Source: Catellatospora methionotrophica
GTDB lineage: Bacteria > Actinomycetota > Actinomycetes > Mycobacteriales > Micromonosporaceae
DNA: 64,000 bases
NCBI RefSeq assembly: GCF_011297335.1
Contig: NZ_JAAOTJ010000024.1
Span: 1 to 64,000, forward strand
Direction of reading: 5' to 3'
The notes below the pieces were generated by a model, which was not told where the DNA came from, made no database searches, and worked only from the letters and a program-made list of their open reading frames with translations. The translations under genes and the position numbers were made by a program. Positions 18,595-26,342 of this stretch are shown here, piece by piece (the first letter of the stretch is position 1; the number at the start of each line of letters is the position of its first letter).

Positions 18595-20076
18595 ATGGAG
18601 CAAGGCGGCGTTGCGGGGACCGGGGCCTACCGGGGTCGCGTGGTGATGCTGGTGGACAACGGCGTCAAGGGTGACTCGCGGGTGCAGAAGCAGGCCCGCT
18701 CCGCGGCCGACGCGGGCTGGGAGGTCGTCCTGCTGGGCATGGCGCCCGGCCAGAAGGTCGTGACCTGGAAACTCGGCGAGGCCGACGTGCGGCTGGTGCC
18801 GATGCCGCGCACGTTCACCGCACGGGCCAACGGGTGGGTGCGCCGCAAGGCGTCCGGTGCCAAGCGCCGCGTCCTGGGCGCGAAGCCGCCCGCTGCCGCG
18901 CCCGCCGCGGCGCAGCCCGCCGCCGCCGCTGCCGCACCGGTCGCCGCCGCCGCGCCTCGCAAGCGGAGGCTGGACGGGATCCGCACGGCCGGGGAGAAGG
19001 TCACCCACGGCGTGCGGCGCGGCTGGGACAACACGGCCCTGGTGGTCTACAAGGGCGTGCTGGGCGACCGCGCCTGGCAGCGGCTCGACCCGCAGCTGTG
19101 GAAGTTCGAGGTCGCGTTCGGCCACGTGATCGACTCACTGAAGCCCGATCTCATCCACGCCAACGACTTCCGGATGCTGGGCGTGGGCGCGCGCGCCACC
19201 CGGCGGCTGCGCGCCGCGGGCCACCCCGTGAAGCTGGTCTGGGACGCGCACGAGTTCCTGCCCGGCCTCAACAGCTGGGTGGACAACCCGCGCTGGCTGC
19301 CCGCGCAGGTCATGCACGAGCGCTACTACGCCCGTGAGGCCGACGCGGTGGTGACCGTCTCCGAGCGCCTGGCCGAGATGCTGCAGCAGGAGCACCGGCT
19401 GCCCGCACTGCCCGCGGTGGTGCTCAACGCCCCGAACGCCGAGGTCCCCGACACCAGCGGTGAGCAGATCCCGGACCTGCGCGAGAGCTGCGGCGTCGGA
19501 CCCGACGTGCCGCTGCTGGTCTACAGCGGCGCGGCCGCCCCGCAGCGCGGCTGCGGCATCATGATCGAGGCGCTGCCGCACGTGCCGAAGGCACACGTGG
19601 TCTACGTCGTGGGACGCCCGCAGTCGGGCTACATGAAGCAGCTCATGGCCCGCGCCGAGGAACTGGGCGTCGCGGACCGGGTGCACATGGTGCCCTACGT
19701 CCAGCACTGGCAGGTGGTGCGGTTCCTGTCCGGGGCCGACGTGGGCGTGATCCCGAACCACCACTTCCCGAACAACGAGATCTCGCTCAACACCAAGTTC
19801 TTCGAGTACTCGCACGCCCGGCTGCCGCTGGTGGTCAGCGACGTGAAGATCATCGCCGACACGACCCGCTCGACGGGGCAGGGTGAGGTCTTCCGGGCGG
19901 GAGACCTCACCGACTACCTGCGTGCGCTCGACATCGTGCTGGCCGACACGCAGACCTACCGGTCCGCGTACGACAAGCCGGGTGTGCTGGAGAAGTGGAC
20001 CTGGGAGGCCCAGGCCCGCGTCCTCGACGACGTCTACGCCAGGCTGCTGCCCGGCAGCCCGCCCGCCAGGAACTGA
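18595..20076 (+). CDS. Glycosyltransferase, GT4-like
   Basis: 493 aa from the ATG at 18595 (an in-frame ATG at 18574 is also possible). The N-terminal half has GRVVMLVDNGVKGDSRVQK, an Ala/Pro-rich insertion at about 95-125 and DLIHANDF. The C-terminal half has NNEISLNTKFFEYSHARLPL near the donor site. It is paralogous to the first unit of the double enzyme at 13027. Its 3' end overlaps the convergent 2-epimerase gene by 43 nt. Confidence 0.82.
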   Translation: MEQGGVAGTGAYRGRVVMLVDNGVKGDSRVQKQARSAADAGWEVVLLGMAPGQKVVTWKLGEADVRLVPMPRTFTARANGWVRRKASGAKRRVLGAKPPAAAPAAAQPAAAAAAPVAAAAPRKRRLDGIRTAGEKVTHGVRRGWDNTALVVYKGVLGDRAWQRLDPQLWKFEVAFGHVIDSLKPDLIHANDFRMLGVGARATRRLRAAGHPVKLVWDAHEFLPGLNSWVDNPRWLPAQVMHERYYAREADAVVTVSERLAEMLQQEHRLPALPAVVLNAPNAEVPDTSGEQIPDLRESCGVGPDVPLLVYSGAAAPQRGCGIMIEALPHVPKAHVVYVVGRPQSGYMKQLMARAEELGVADRVHMVPYVQHWQVVRFLSGADVGVIPNHHFPNNEISLNTKFFEYSHARLPLVVSDVKIIADTTRSTGQGEVFRAGDLTDYLRALDIVLADTQTYRSAYDKPGVLEKWTWEAQARVLDDVYARLLPGSPPARN

Positions 20077-21137
20077 ACCACCCGCTCGGCCGCGCGGCCG
20101 TCGCCGTAGGGCAGACCGCGCGGCGCGGCCGGGGCGGGCCGGGTGGCGGTGTCGATCCACTCCTGTGCGCTCAGCGCGGACGGCCGCGCCACGAGCCGGT
20201 TCCAGTCGCCCTCCAGCGTCTCGATCCACTCCGTCTCGGTGCGCAGCGTGGTGCACGGCCGGTCGAGCAGGTAGGCCTCCTTCTGCAGGCCGCCGGAGTC
20301 GGTGACGACGCCGACCGAACCGATCACGGCCGCGACCATGGCCGCGTAACCGAGCGGACGGCCCACGTGCACGGAGCCCTGGGCGAGCTTGAGGCCCTGC
20401 TCCCCGGCCTTGGCCACCAGCCGCGGGTGGGCCAGCAGCGCCACCGGCAGGGGCAGCGCGGCCAGCGACGCGATCAGCTCGGCCAGCAGCCTGGGGTCGT
20501 CGGTGTTCTCCGCGCGGTGCAGCGTGGCCAGCAGGTACGGCTGGGTGGGGTCGATGCCCGGCGGCAACTGCGGCTGCGGGTGCTGCCCGGCCCGCACCGC
20601 GTCGCGCATACGCAGGCAGACGTCGACCATCACGTCACCGGCCAGCACGGACTTGCCCGCCAGGCCCTCGGCGGCGAGGTGGCGCATGGCTTCCTCGGTC
20701 GGGGCCAGCAGCAGGTCGGCAGCGTGGTCGGTGAGGACCCGGTTGTGCTCCTCCGGCATACGCCGGTTGAACGAGCGCAGGCCCGCCTCCAGGTGCGCCA
20801 CGGGCAGGTGCTGCTTGACCGCGCTCAGCGCCCCGGCCAGGGTCGAGTTGGTGTCGCCGTACACCAGCACCCAGTCCGGGCTCTCGGCCGCGAGCACCGG
20901 GTCCAGGGCCGCCAGGGTGTTGCCGGTCTGCACGCCGTGGCTGCCGGAGCCGATACCCAGGTGCACGTCGGGGTCGGGGATGCCCAGGCCGGAGAAGAAG
21001 ACGTCGGACAGGTTCACGTCGTAGTGCTGGCCGGTGTGCACGATCACATGCTTGTGGTCCGTCTTCGCGAAGGCAGCGGCGATCGGAGCGAGTTTGACCA
21101 GCTGAGGACGTGCCCCGACGATGCTGACAACCTTCAT
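20034..21137 (-). CDS. UDP-N-acetylglucosamine 2-epimerase, non-hydrolysing (WecB/WbpI-like)
   Basis: 367 aa from the ATG at 21137 (AGGAGA 6 nt upstream). Starts with VSIVGARPQLVKLAPI, and carries HTGQHYD, VYGDTNSTLAGAL, HLEAGLRSFNRRMPEE and TDSGGLQKEA, all hallmark sites. It inverts C2 of UDP-GlcNAc-type substrates to the manno form. WecB acts on UDP-GlcNAc, whereas WbpI acts on the diacetamido uronate; presence of the other wbp-like genes makes the second possible. It is divergent from the dehydrogenase at 21445. Confidence 0.9.
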   Translation of the reverse strand: MKVVSIVGARPQLVKLAPIAAAFAKTDHKHVIVHTGQHYDVNLSDVFFSGLGIPDPDVHLGIGSGSHGVQTGNTLAALDPVLAAESPDWVLVYGDTNSTLAGALSAVKQHLPVAHLEAGLRSFNRRMPEEHNRVLTDHAADLLLAPTEEAMRHLAAEGLAGKSVLAGDVMVDVCLRMRDAVRAGQHPQPQLPPGIDPTQPYLLATLHRAENTDDPRLLAELIASLAALPLPVALLAHPRLVAKAGEQGLKLAQGSVHVGRPLGYAAMVAAVIGSVGVVTDSGGLQKEAYLLDRPCTTLRTETEWIETLEGDWNRLVARPSALSAQEWIDTATRPAPAAPRGLPYGDGRAAERVVQFLAGGLPGSSLA

Positions 21138-21444
21138 GTCGGTCTCCTGAGTTCGAGGGTGCGCCTGGGGAGGGCGGGGTGCGATCGAGCCGACACGTAC
21201 GATACGTGGCCCGACCGGCTTCGACAAAGATCGACAACGGCAGTGCCGGGCTCCGCCCGAGGCCGGGGCTGCGGACACGCGGGCGGCCGATCGCCATACC
21301 GTAGACTCCTGCCGAATCCGAGGACGCCGCCGGGCGAGTCCGGCAGCACCCTACCGGCCGTTTGCCGCTGTGCCCGGCCCCTGTCAGGATGGACCAGCTC
21401 ATCCGCCCTTCGCGGCCGTGTTGACCTTGAGGAAGAAAGACAGC
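21138..21444. promoter_or_regulatory. Divergent intergenic region with dyad CACGTA-CGA-TACGTG
   Basis: A 307-nt region between the divergent 2-epimerase and dehydrogenase genes. A perfect 15-nt dyad (21194-21208) lies 57 nt upstream of the epimerase start and is a candidate operator. No convincing -35/-10 pair and no small ORF with a ribosome site were seen. Both genes act on related UDP-sugars, so shared control is plausible. Confidence 0.4.
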
Positions 21445-22728
21445 ATGAAGATCTGTGTGGTAGCCCTGGGAAAGATCGGCCTTCCGCTCGCGGTGCAGTT
21501 CGCCGCGAAGGGCCATGAGGTCATCGGCGCCGACGTCTCCGAGCGGGTCGTCAGCCTCGTCAACGACGGCGCGGTGCCCTTCCCCGGCGAGACCGACCTC
21601 GACGTCAAGCTCAAGGAGGCCGTGGCGGCCGGGCTGCTGTCGGCGACCACCGACACCACCGCCGCCGTGGCCCAGTCCGAGGCCGTCGTCGTGGTCGTGC
21701 CGCTGTTCGTCGACGCGGACGGCGTGCCGGACTTCGGCTGGATGGACAGCGCCACCCGGGCCATCGCCGCCGGTCTGCGCCCCGGCACCCTGGTCAGCTA
21801 CGAGACCACGCTGCCGGTCGGCACCACCCGCAGCCGCTGGGCCCCGATGCTCCAGGAGGGCTCCGGCCTGACCGCCGGGCGCGACTTCTCCCTGGTCTTC
21901 AGCCCTGAGCGGGTGCTCACCGGCCGGGTCTTCGCCGACCTGCGCCGCTACCCCAAGCTCGTCGGCGGCGTCGACGAGGCGTCGGCCGCGCACGGCGTGC
22001 GTTTCTACGAGGCCGTGCTCGACTTCGACGACCGCCCCGACCTCGACAAGCCCAACGGCGTCTGGGACCTGGGCTCCGCCGAGGCCTCCGAGCTGGCCAA
22101 GCTCGCCGAGACCACGTACCGCGACGTCAACATCGGCCTGGCGAACCAGTTCGCCCGCTTCGCCGACACCGTGGGCGTCGACGTCACGAAGGTCATCGAG
22201 GCCTGCAACACCCAGCCGTACAGCCACATCCACTCGCCCGGCATCGCCGTCGGCGGCCACTGCATCCCGATCTACCCGCGGATGTACCTGTGGAACGACC
22301 CGGCCGCGACCGTCGTGCGCGCCGCCCGCGAGGCCAACGCCGCCATGCCGGACTACGCCGTGCAGCTGCTCGCCGACGCGTACGGCGACCTGACCGGCGC
22401 GAACGTGCTCGTGCTGGGCGCGGCCTACCGTGGCGGCGTGAAGGAGACGGCCTTCTCCGGCGTCTTCCCGACCGTCGAGGCGCTGCGCGCCCGCGGCGCG
22501 AACGCGTTCGTCAGCGACCCGATGTACACCGCCGAGGAGCTGACCGCGCACGGCCTGCCGCCGCACCAGGGCGAGGACGTCAGCGCCGCGATCATCCAGG
22601 CCGACCACGCCGAGTACCGCAACCTCGGCCCGGCCGAGCTGCCCGGCGTCCGGGTGCTGGTCGACGGCCGCCGCGTCACCGACCCGGCCCGCTGGGCGGG
22701 CACCGACCGCGTGGTCATCGGCGGCTGA
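21445..22728 (+). CDS. UDP-sugar 6-dehydrogenase (UDP-GlcNAc/UDP-ManNAc type; WbpA/WecC-like)
   Basis: 427 aa. N-terminal Rossmann motif VVALGKIGLPLA; central helices with ELAKLAETTYRDVNIGLANQ; catalytic Cys273 in GGHCIPIYP; C-terminal UDP-binding domain from about 320. It oxidises C6 of a UDP-hexose(amine) to the uronate with two NAD. The GGHCIPIYP form and lack of UDP-glucose dehydrogenase hallmarks favour an N-acetylhexosamine substrate. With the epimerase this gives either UDP-ManNAcA or the first step of a diacetamido-uronate route. Confidence 0.88.
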   Translation: MKICVVALGKIGLPLAVQFAAKGHEVIGADVSERVVSLVNDGAVPFPGETDLDVKLKEAVAAGLLSATTDTTAAVAQSEAVVVVVPLFVDADGVPDFGWMDSATRAIAAGLRPGTLVSYETTLPVGTTRSRWAPMLQEGSGLTAGRDFSLVFSPERVLTGRVFADLRRYPKLVGGVDEASAAHGVRFYEAVLDFDDRPDLDKPNGVWDLGSAEASELAKLAETTYRDVNIGLANQFARFADTVGVDVTKVIEACNTQPYSHIHSPGIAVGGHCIPIYPRMYLWNDPAATVVRAAREANAAMPDYAVQLLADAYGDLTGANVLVLGAAYRGGVKETAFSGVFPTVEALRARGANAFVSDPMYTAEELTAHGLPPHQGEDVSAAIIQADHAEYRNLGPAELPGVRVLVDGRRVTDPARWAGTDRVVIGG

Positions 22729-22839
22729 CCCGCCTGCTCGAACGTCGACGGCCGCCGCGTCCTCCGGGCCCCGGCGGCCGTCGCCATTCCGCCCCCGCGC
22801 CCCACTCCCGCCCCGCCGCCCCGCCCCGCCTCGCCTCGC

Positions 22840-22904
22840 ATAGACGTTGGCCTATCTGGATGACTTCGATCACCAAATCGTCATCCAGATAGGCCAACGT
22901 CTAT
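22840..22904. terminator. Perfect 25-bp hairpin, bidirectional terminator
   Basis: Arms 22840-22864 and 22880-22904 are exact reverse complements around a 15-nt loop. It sits between the convergent dehydrogenase and GT2 genes. It is AT-richer than its surroundings and has no T-run. Its length exceeds usual terminators, so a protein-binding or mobile-repeat origin is possible. Confidence 0.75.
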
Positions 22905-22947
22905 CAGTGGGGGCGGCGTGGCGCCGCCACGCGGTCCGGTGGGTACG

Positions 22948-24087
22948 TCAGGGGGTCGGGTCGAGGACGGCGGCGTCGGTTTCGGCGCGCTGGCGCGGGA
23001 CGGCGGCGACGCCGCTCGTCGGGACCGGCAGGCGCAGCGCCGGGGCGGCCTGGCGGGAGCCGCGCAGGGCCGCGAGCCGCTGCGAGGTCAGCCGGTGCGC
23101 CACGCGCAGCAGGGTGTACGCCCCGTACGCGTTGTAGCGCACCAGCCGGTGCTTCAGCCCACCCAGTCCACCCGGGGGCAGGTAGCCACCCTCGGGTAGG
23201 CGGCGACGATAGTCCTCGGCGATCCGGCGGAAGAACGCCTTGCGCATGCTCTGCCCGAGCCGCCGGTCGTGCCCGATGATCACCAGGTAGTGATTGATCA
23301 TGAGGCGGAACAGCTCCGGCCGGAACGTCTCCAGCTTGCCGCCGGCCTTCTCCACGGCGGCGAACACCCGGTCGTACTGCTCGAAGACCTCGAAGTGGCG
23401 CGTGGACACCGACGCCGTGATCGCCCCGGGCGTCTGCTGGCGGTACTTGTAGCAGACCAGGTCCAGCACGTCGATGCTGTCGGCCGTCATGAGCAGCGGG
23501 TGGCTGTACGCCGCGTCCTCGTACCAGCCCGCGTGGAACCGCAGGTCGTTCTCCTCCAGGAAGCTCCGCCGCGCGATCTTGGTGCACGCCGACTGCGCCA
23601 GGCGCAGCAGCTCGGGCCGCCGCGACAGGTGCAGCGGGGTGGGCGCGTCGCCCAGCAGCCCGGCCGAGACCCGGGGCACCACGGACCCGTCGCCGAACAC
23701 CTCGGCGTGGTCCACGATCAGCACGTCGGGCTGGTGCAGCGCCAGCCGGTCGAGCACCGCACGCACGGCCCCGTCCGGAATCCAGTCGTCGGAGTCGATG
23801 TACCAGACATAGTCGCCCTTGGCCTGCGCCAGCCCGGCGTTGCGCGCCCCGCCCAGCCCGACGTTGACGGTCAGGTGCACCGGCCGGACGCGGGGATCGC
23901 GGGCCGCGAAGGCGTCCAGGATGGCCCCGCAGCCGTCCGGGGAGGCGTCGTCGACCGCCACGACCTCGATGTCGCCGCCGGGGTGGGCGAGCAGCGATTC
24001 GAGGCATTCCCCCAGGAAGCGCTCGACCCCGTAGACGGGGACGACGAACGAGATGCGAGGCGACGGCGAGGGGGATTCATGTCTCAC
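22948..24087 (-). CDS. Glycosyltransferase family 2
   Basis: 379 aa from the GTG at 24087; the frame stays open to a TTG at 24132, and no start has a clear ribosome site. GT-A fold: ISFVVPVYGVERFLGECLES, VDDASPDG, GGARNAGLAQAKGDYVWYIDSDDW (DSD metal site), then WYEDAAYSHPL. The N-terminal half is close to that of the fused enzyme at 35667. It adds a sugar to a lipid-linked or polymer acceptor; specificity unknown. The tail from about 340 is Arg/Ala-rich. Confidence 0.82.
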   Translation of the reverse strand: MRHESPSPSPRISFVVPVYGVERFLGECLESLLAHPGGDIEVVAVDDASPDGCGAILDAFAARDPRVRPVHLTVNVGLGGARNAGLAQAKGDYVWYIDSDDWIPDGAVRAVLDRLALHQPDVLIVDHAEVFGDGSVVPRVSAGLLGDAPTPLHLSRRPELLRLAQSACTKIARRSFLEENDLRFHAGWYEDAAYSHPLLMTADSIDVLDLVCYKYRQQTPGAITASVSTRHFEVFEQYDRVFAAVEKAGGKLETFRPELFRLMINHYLVIIGHDRRLGQSMRKAFFRRIAEDYRRRLPEGGYLPPGGLGGLKHRLVRYNAYGAYTLLRVAHRLTSQRLAALRGSRQAAPALRLPVPTSGVAAVPRQRAETDAAVLDPTP

Positions 24088-24288
24088 GTCCGCAAAGGGT
24101 GCCAGATGCGCACTACCCGCCGCCAGGCCCAAATGGTCACAAGATCCCCGCCGACGAGGCCGATCGACCGCCGCAAATGGGCCCGGCCTGCTGTTTGCCT
24201 GGTGGGTGTCGGCCCTGCTAACTTCGGCGTCTCACGGGTTTAGGCCACCGGCATGCCCTCTGCGGTAGACGACGAGCCAGGACAGACG

Positions 24289-25329
24289 ATGACGGACAGT
24301 GTGCCGGGCGCACCCACGCACCGGGCCTCGAAGGTGCTGATCACCGGCGGAGCGGGTTACATCGGCAGCACTATCGCCACCGCGTGCCTCGATGCGGGGA
24401 TCACCCCCGTGATCGTCGACAACCTGTCCACCGGCCGGCGCGAGTTCACCGCCGGGCGGGAGTTCTACGAGGGCGACATCGCCGACGGCCGGCTGCTCGA
24501 CCGGATCTTCGCCGAGCACCCCGACATCTTCGCCGTGGTCCACTGCGCGGCCCTGACCGTCGTGCCCGACTCGGTCGCCCAGCCGCTGCGCTACTACCGC
24601 GAGAACCTCGCCAAGACCGTCGACTTCGTGGACGGGCTCGTCCGCAACGGCTGCCGCCGCCTGATCTTCAGCTCGACGGCGGCGATCTACCAGCCCGGCC
24701 CCGAGTTCACCGTCGACGAGGACTCCCCGATCGGCCCCGTCAGCCCGTACGGCCGGACGAAGGCCATGGTCGAGTCCGTGCTCGCCGACGTGTGCGCCGC
24801 CGAGGACTTCGCGGTGATCTCGCTGCGCTACTTCAACCCGATCGGCGCCGACCCGCGGATGCGCACCGGCCTGCAACTGCCCCGGCCCACCCACGCGCTC
24901 GGCAAGATGATCGAAGCGGTGGAGACCGGCGAGCCGTTCCAGATCACCGGCACCGACTTCGAGACCCGCGACGGCACCGGCATCCGCGACTACATCCACG
25001 TCTGGGACCTCGCCCGCGCCCACGTCGCGGCCCTGCAGCAGTTCGACGACGTGCTGGCCGGCGAGCCGGAGCCGCACCTGGTCGTCAACATCGGCACCGG
25101 CCAGGGCACCACCGTGCGGGAGCTGGTCGACGCGCTCGACTCCGTACGCGGCGTGCCCCTGCCGACCGTCGCGGCCCCCCGCCGGGCCGGTGACGTGCTC
25201 GGCGCGTACACCCGCGTCGACCGGGCCCGCAAACTGCTCGACTTCAGCTGCGAGTACACGGTCGCCGACGGCGTGCGCCACGCCCTGGAGTGGGCCGCCG
25301 TACGCGACAGCCGGTTCGGCGACCGCTGA
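24289..25329 (+). CDS. NAD-dependent sugar-nucleotide epimerase (GalE-like)
   Basis: 346 aa from the ATG at 24289 with CAGGA upstream (a longer start at 24253 is possible). Extended SDR: ITGGAGYIGS for NAD, FSSTAAIY with catalytic Ser/Thr, SPYGRTK with the Tyr-Lys pair, LRYFNPIGADP, and GTGIRDYIHVWDLA, which is the UDP-glucose 4-epimerase pattern. It probably supplies UDP-galactose or UDP-GalNAc to the adjacent glycan pathway. Confidence 0.85.
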   Translation: MTDSVPGAPTHRASKVLITGGAGYIGSTIATACLDAGITPVIVDNLSTGRREFTAGREFYEGDIADGRLLDRIFAEHPDIFAVVHCAALTVVPDSVAQPLRYYRENLAKTVDFVDGLVRNGCRRLIFSSTAAIYQPGPEFTVDEDSPIGPVSPYGRTKAMVESVLADVCAAEDFAVISLRYFNPIGADPRMRTGLQLPRPTHALGKMIEAVETGEPFQITGTDFETRDGTGIRDYIHVWDLARAHVAALQQFDDVLAGEPEPHLVVNIGTGQGTTVRELVDALDSVRGVPLPTVAAPRRAGDVLGAYTRVDRARKLLDFSCEYTVADGVRHALEWAAVRDSRFGDR

Positions 25330-25412
25330 CCTTTCCGTCCCTCGGCCCGGCGCCCGACGCTAGGCTGATCGTCGAGGCGTGACGTCCGGCGATCAGCAGG
25401 CGAGGAGCACCC

Positions 25413-26282
25413 ATGACCGCGCAGAGCACCCTTCCCGCGGCGGCCTCGGGCCGCTACTCCATCGGCGGCGACCTGCCCGTCTACCGGCTCGGCTACGGCG
25501 CGATGCAGCTCACCGGCCCCGGCGTCTGGGGCGACCCCGCAGACCCCGACGAGGCGGTCCGGGTGCTGCGCCGCGCGGTGGAACTCGGCGTCGACTTCAT
25601 CGACACCGCCGACTCGTACGGGCCGTTCGTCAGCGAGAAGCTGATCAAGAAGGCGCTGCACCCGTACCCGGAAGGCCTGGTCATCGGAACCAAGGCCGGG
25701 CTGACCCGCGCCGGGCCCGGCGACTGGCGCCCGCTCGCCCGCCCGGAGTACCTGCGCCAGCAGTGCGAACTGAGTCTGCGCCACCTGGGCCTCGACCGCA
25801 TCGACCTCTACCAGCTGCACCGCATCGACGCGCAGGTGCCGCTGGAGGACCAGCTCGGCGAACTGGTCCTGCTCCAGCAGGAAGGCAAGATCCGCCACAT
25901 CGGGCTGTCCGAGGTGACGGTGGCGCAGATCGAGCAGTCGCGCAAGCTCGCCCCGATCGTGTCCGTGCAGAACCTCTACAACCTCGTCAACCGCAGCGCC
26001 GAGGACGTGCTCCAGCACTGCGAGCAGCAGAACCTCGCGTTCATCCCGTGGTTCCCCATCGCGACCGGTGAACTGGCCAAACCGGGCGGGCCGCTGGCCC
26101 AGGCCGCGCAGGCGCACGGGGCCAGCCCCGCCCAGCTCGCCCTGGCCTGGCTGCTGCGGCGCTCGCCGGTGATGCTGCCGATCCCGGGCACGTCCAGCGT
26201 CGGGCACGTCGAGGAGAACATCGCGGCCGCCGAGATCACCCTGACCGACGACGAGTACCGCGAACTCGAAGCAGCCGTCTGA
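25413..26282 (+). CDS. Aldo/keto reductase
   Basis: 289 aa. TIM-barrel reductase with the catalytic tetrad visible: D (FIDTADSYG), Y in the same block, K (VIGTKAGLT) and H (YQLHRID). The C-terminal NADPH site contains LPIPGTSSVGHVEEN. Substrate unknown. Not part of the glycan operon on spacing (83 nt after the epimerase). It differs in sequence from the prophage-broken reductase at 51214. Confidence 0.87.
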   Translation: MTAQSTLPAAASGRYSIGGDLPVYRLGYGAMQLTGPGVWGDPADPDEAVRVLRRAVELGVDFIDTADSYGPFVSEKLIKKALHPYPEGLVIGTKAGLTRAGPGDWRPLARPEYLRQQCELSLRHLGLDRIDLYQLHRIDAQVPLEDQLGELVLLQQEGKIRHIGLSEVTVAQIEQSRKLAPIVSVQNLYNLVNRSAEDVLQHCEQQNLAFIPWFPIATGELAKPGGPLAQAAQAHGASPAQLALAWLLRRSPVMLPIPGTSSVGHVEENIAAAEITLTDDEYRELEAAV

Positions 26283-26288
26283 ACGCCG

Positions 26289-26322
26289 GAGCCCGGCCGG
26301 TCCAGGTGGACCGGCCGGGCTC
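26289..26322. terminator. Bidirectional hairpin terminator
   Basis: 16-nt arms (26289-26304 and 26307-26322) are perfectly complementary around a 2-nt gap, so the actual loop is a little larger. Located between the convergent aldo/keto reductase and secreted repeat protein genes. Confidence 0.72.
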
Positions 26323-26342
26323 GGTGTTCACGACCCGCGTGC

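Noticed and set aside
7691-25329. Secondary-metabolite gene cluster with sugar genes
   Set aside because: No polyketide, peptide or terpene core enzyme is present; exporter and transferases fit a surface polysaccharide better.
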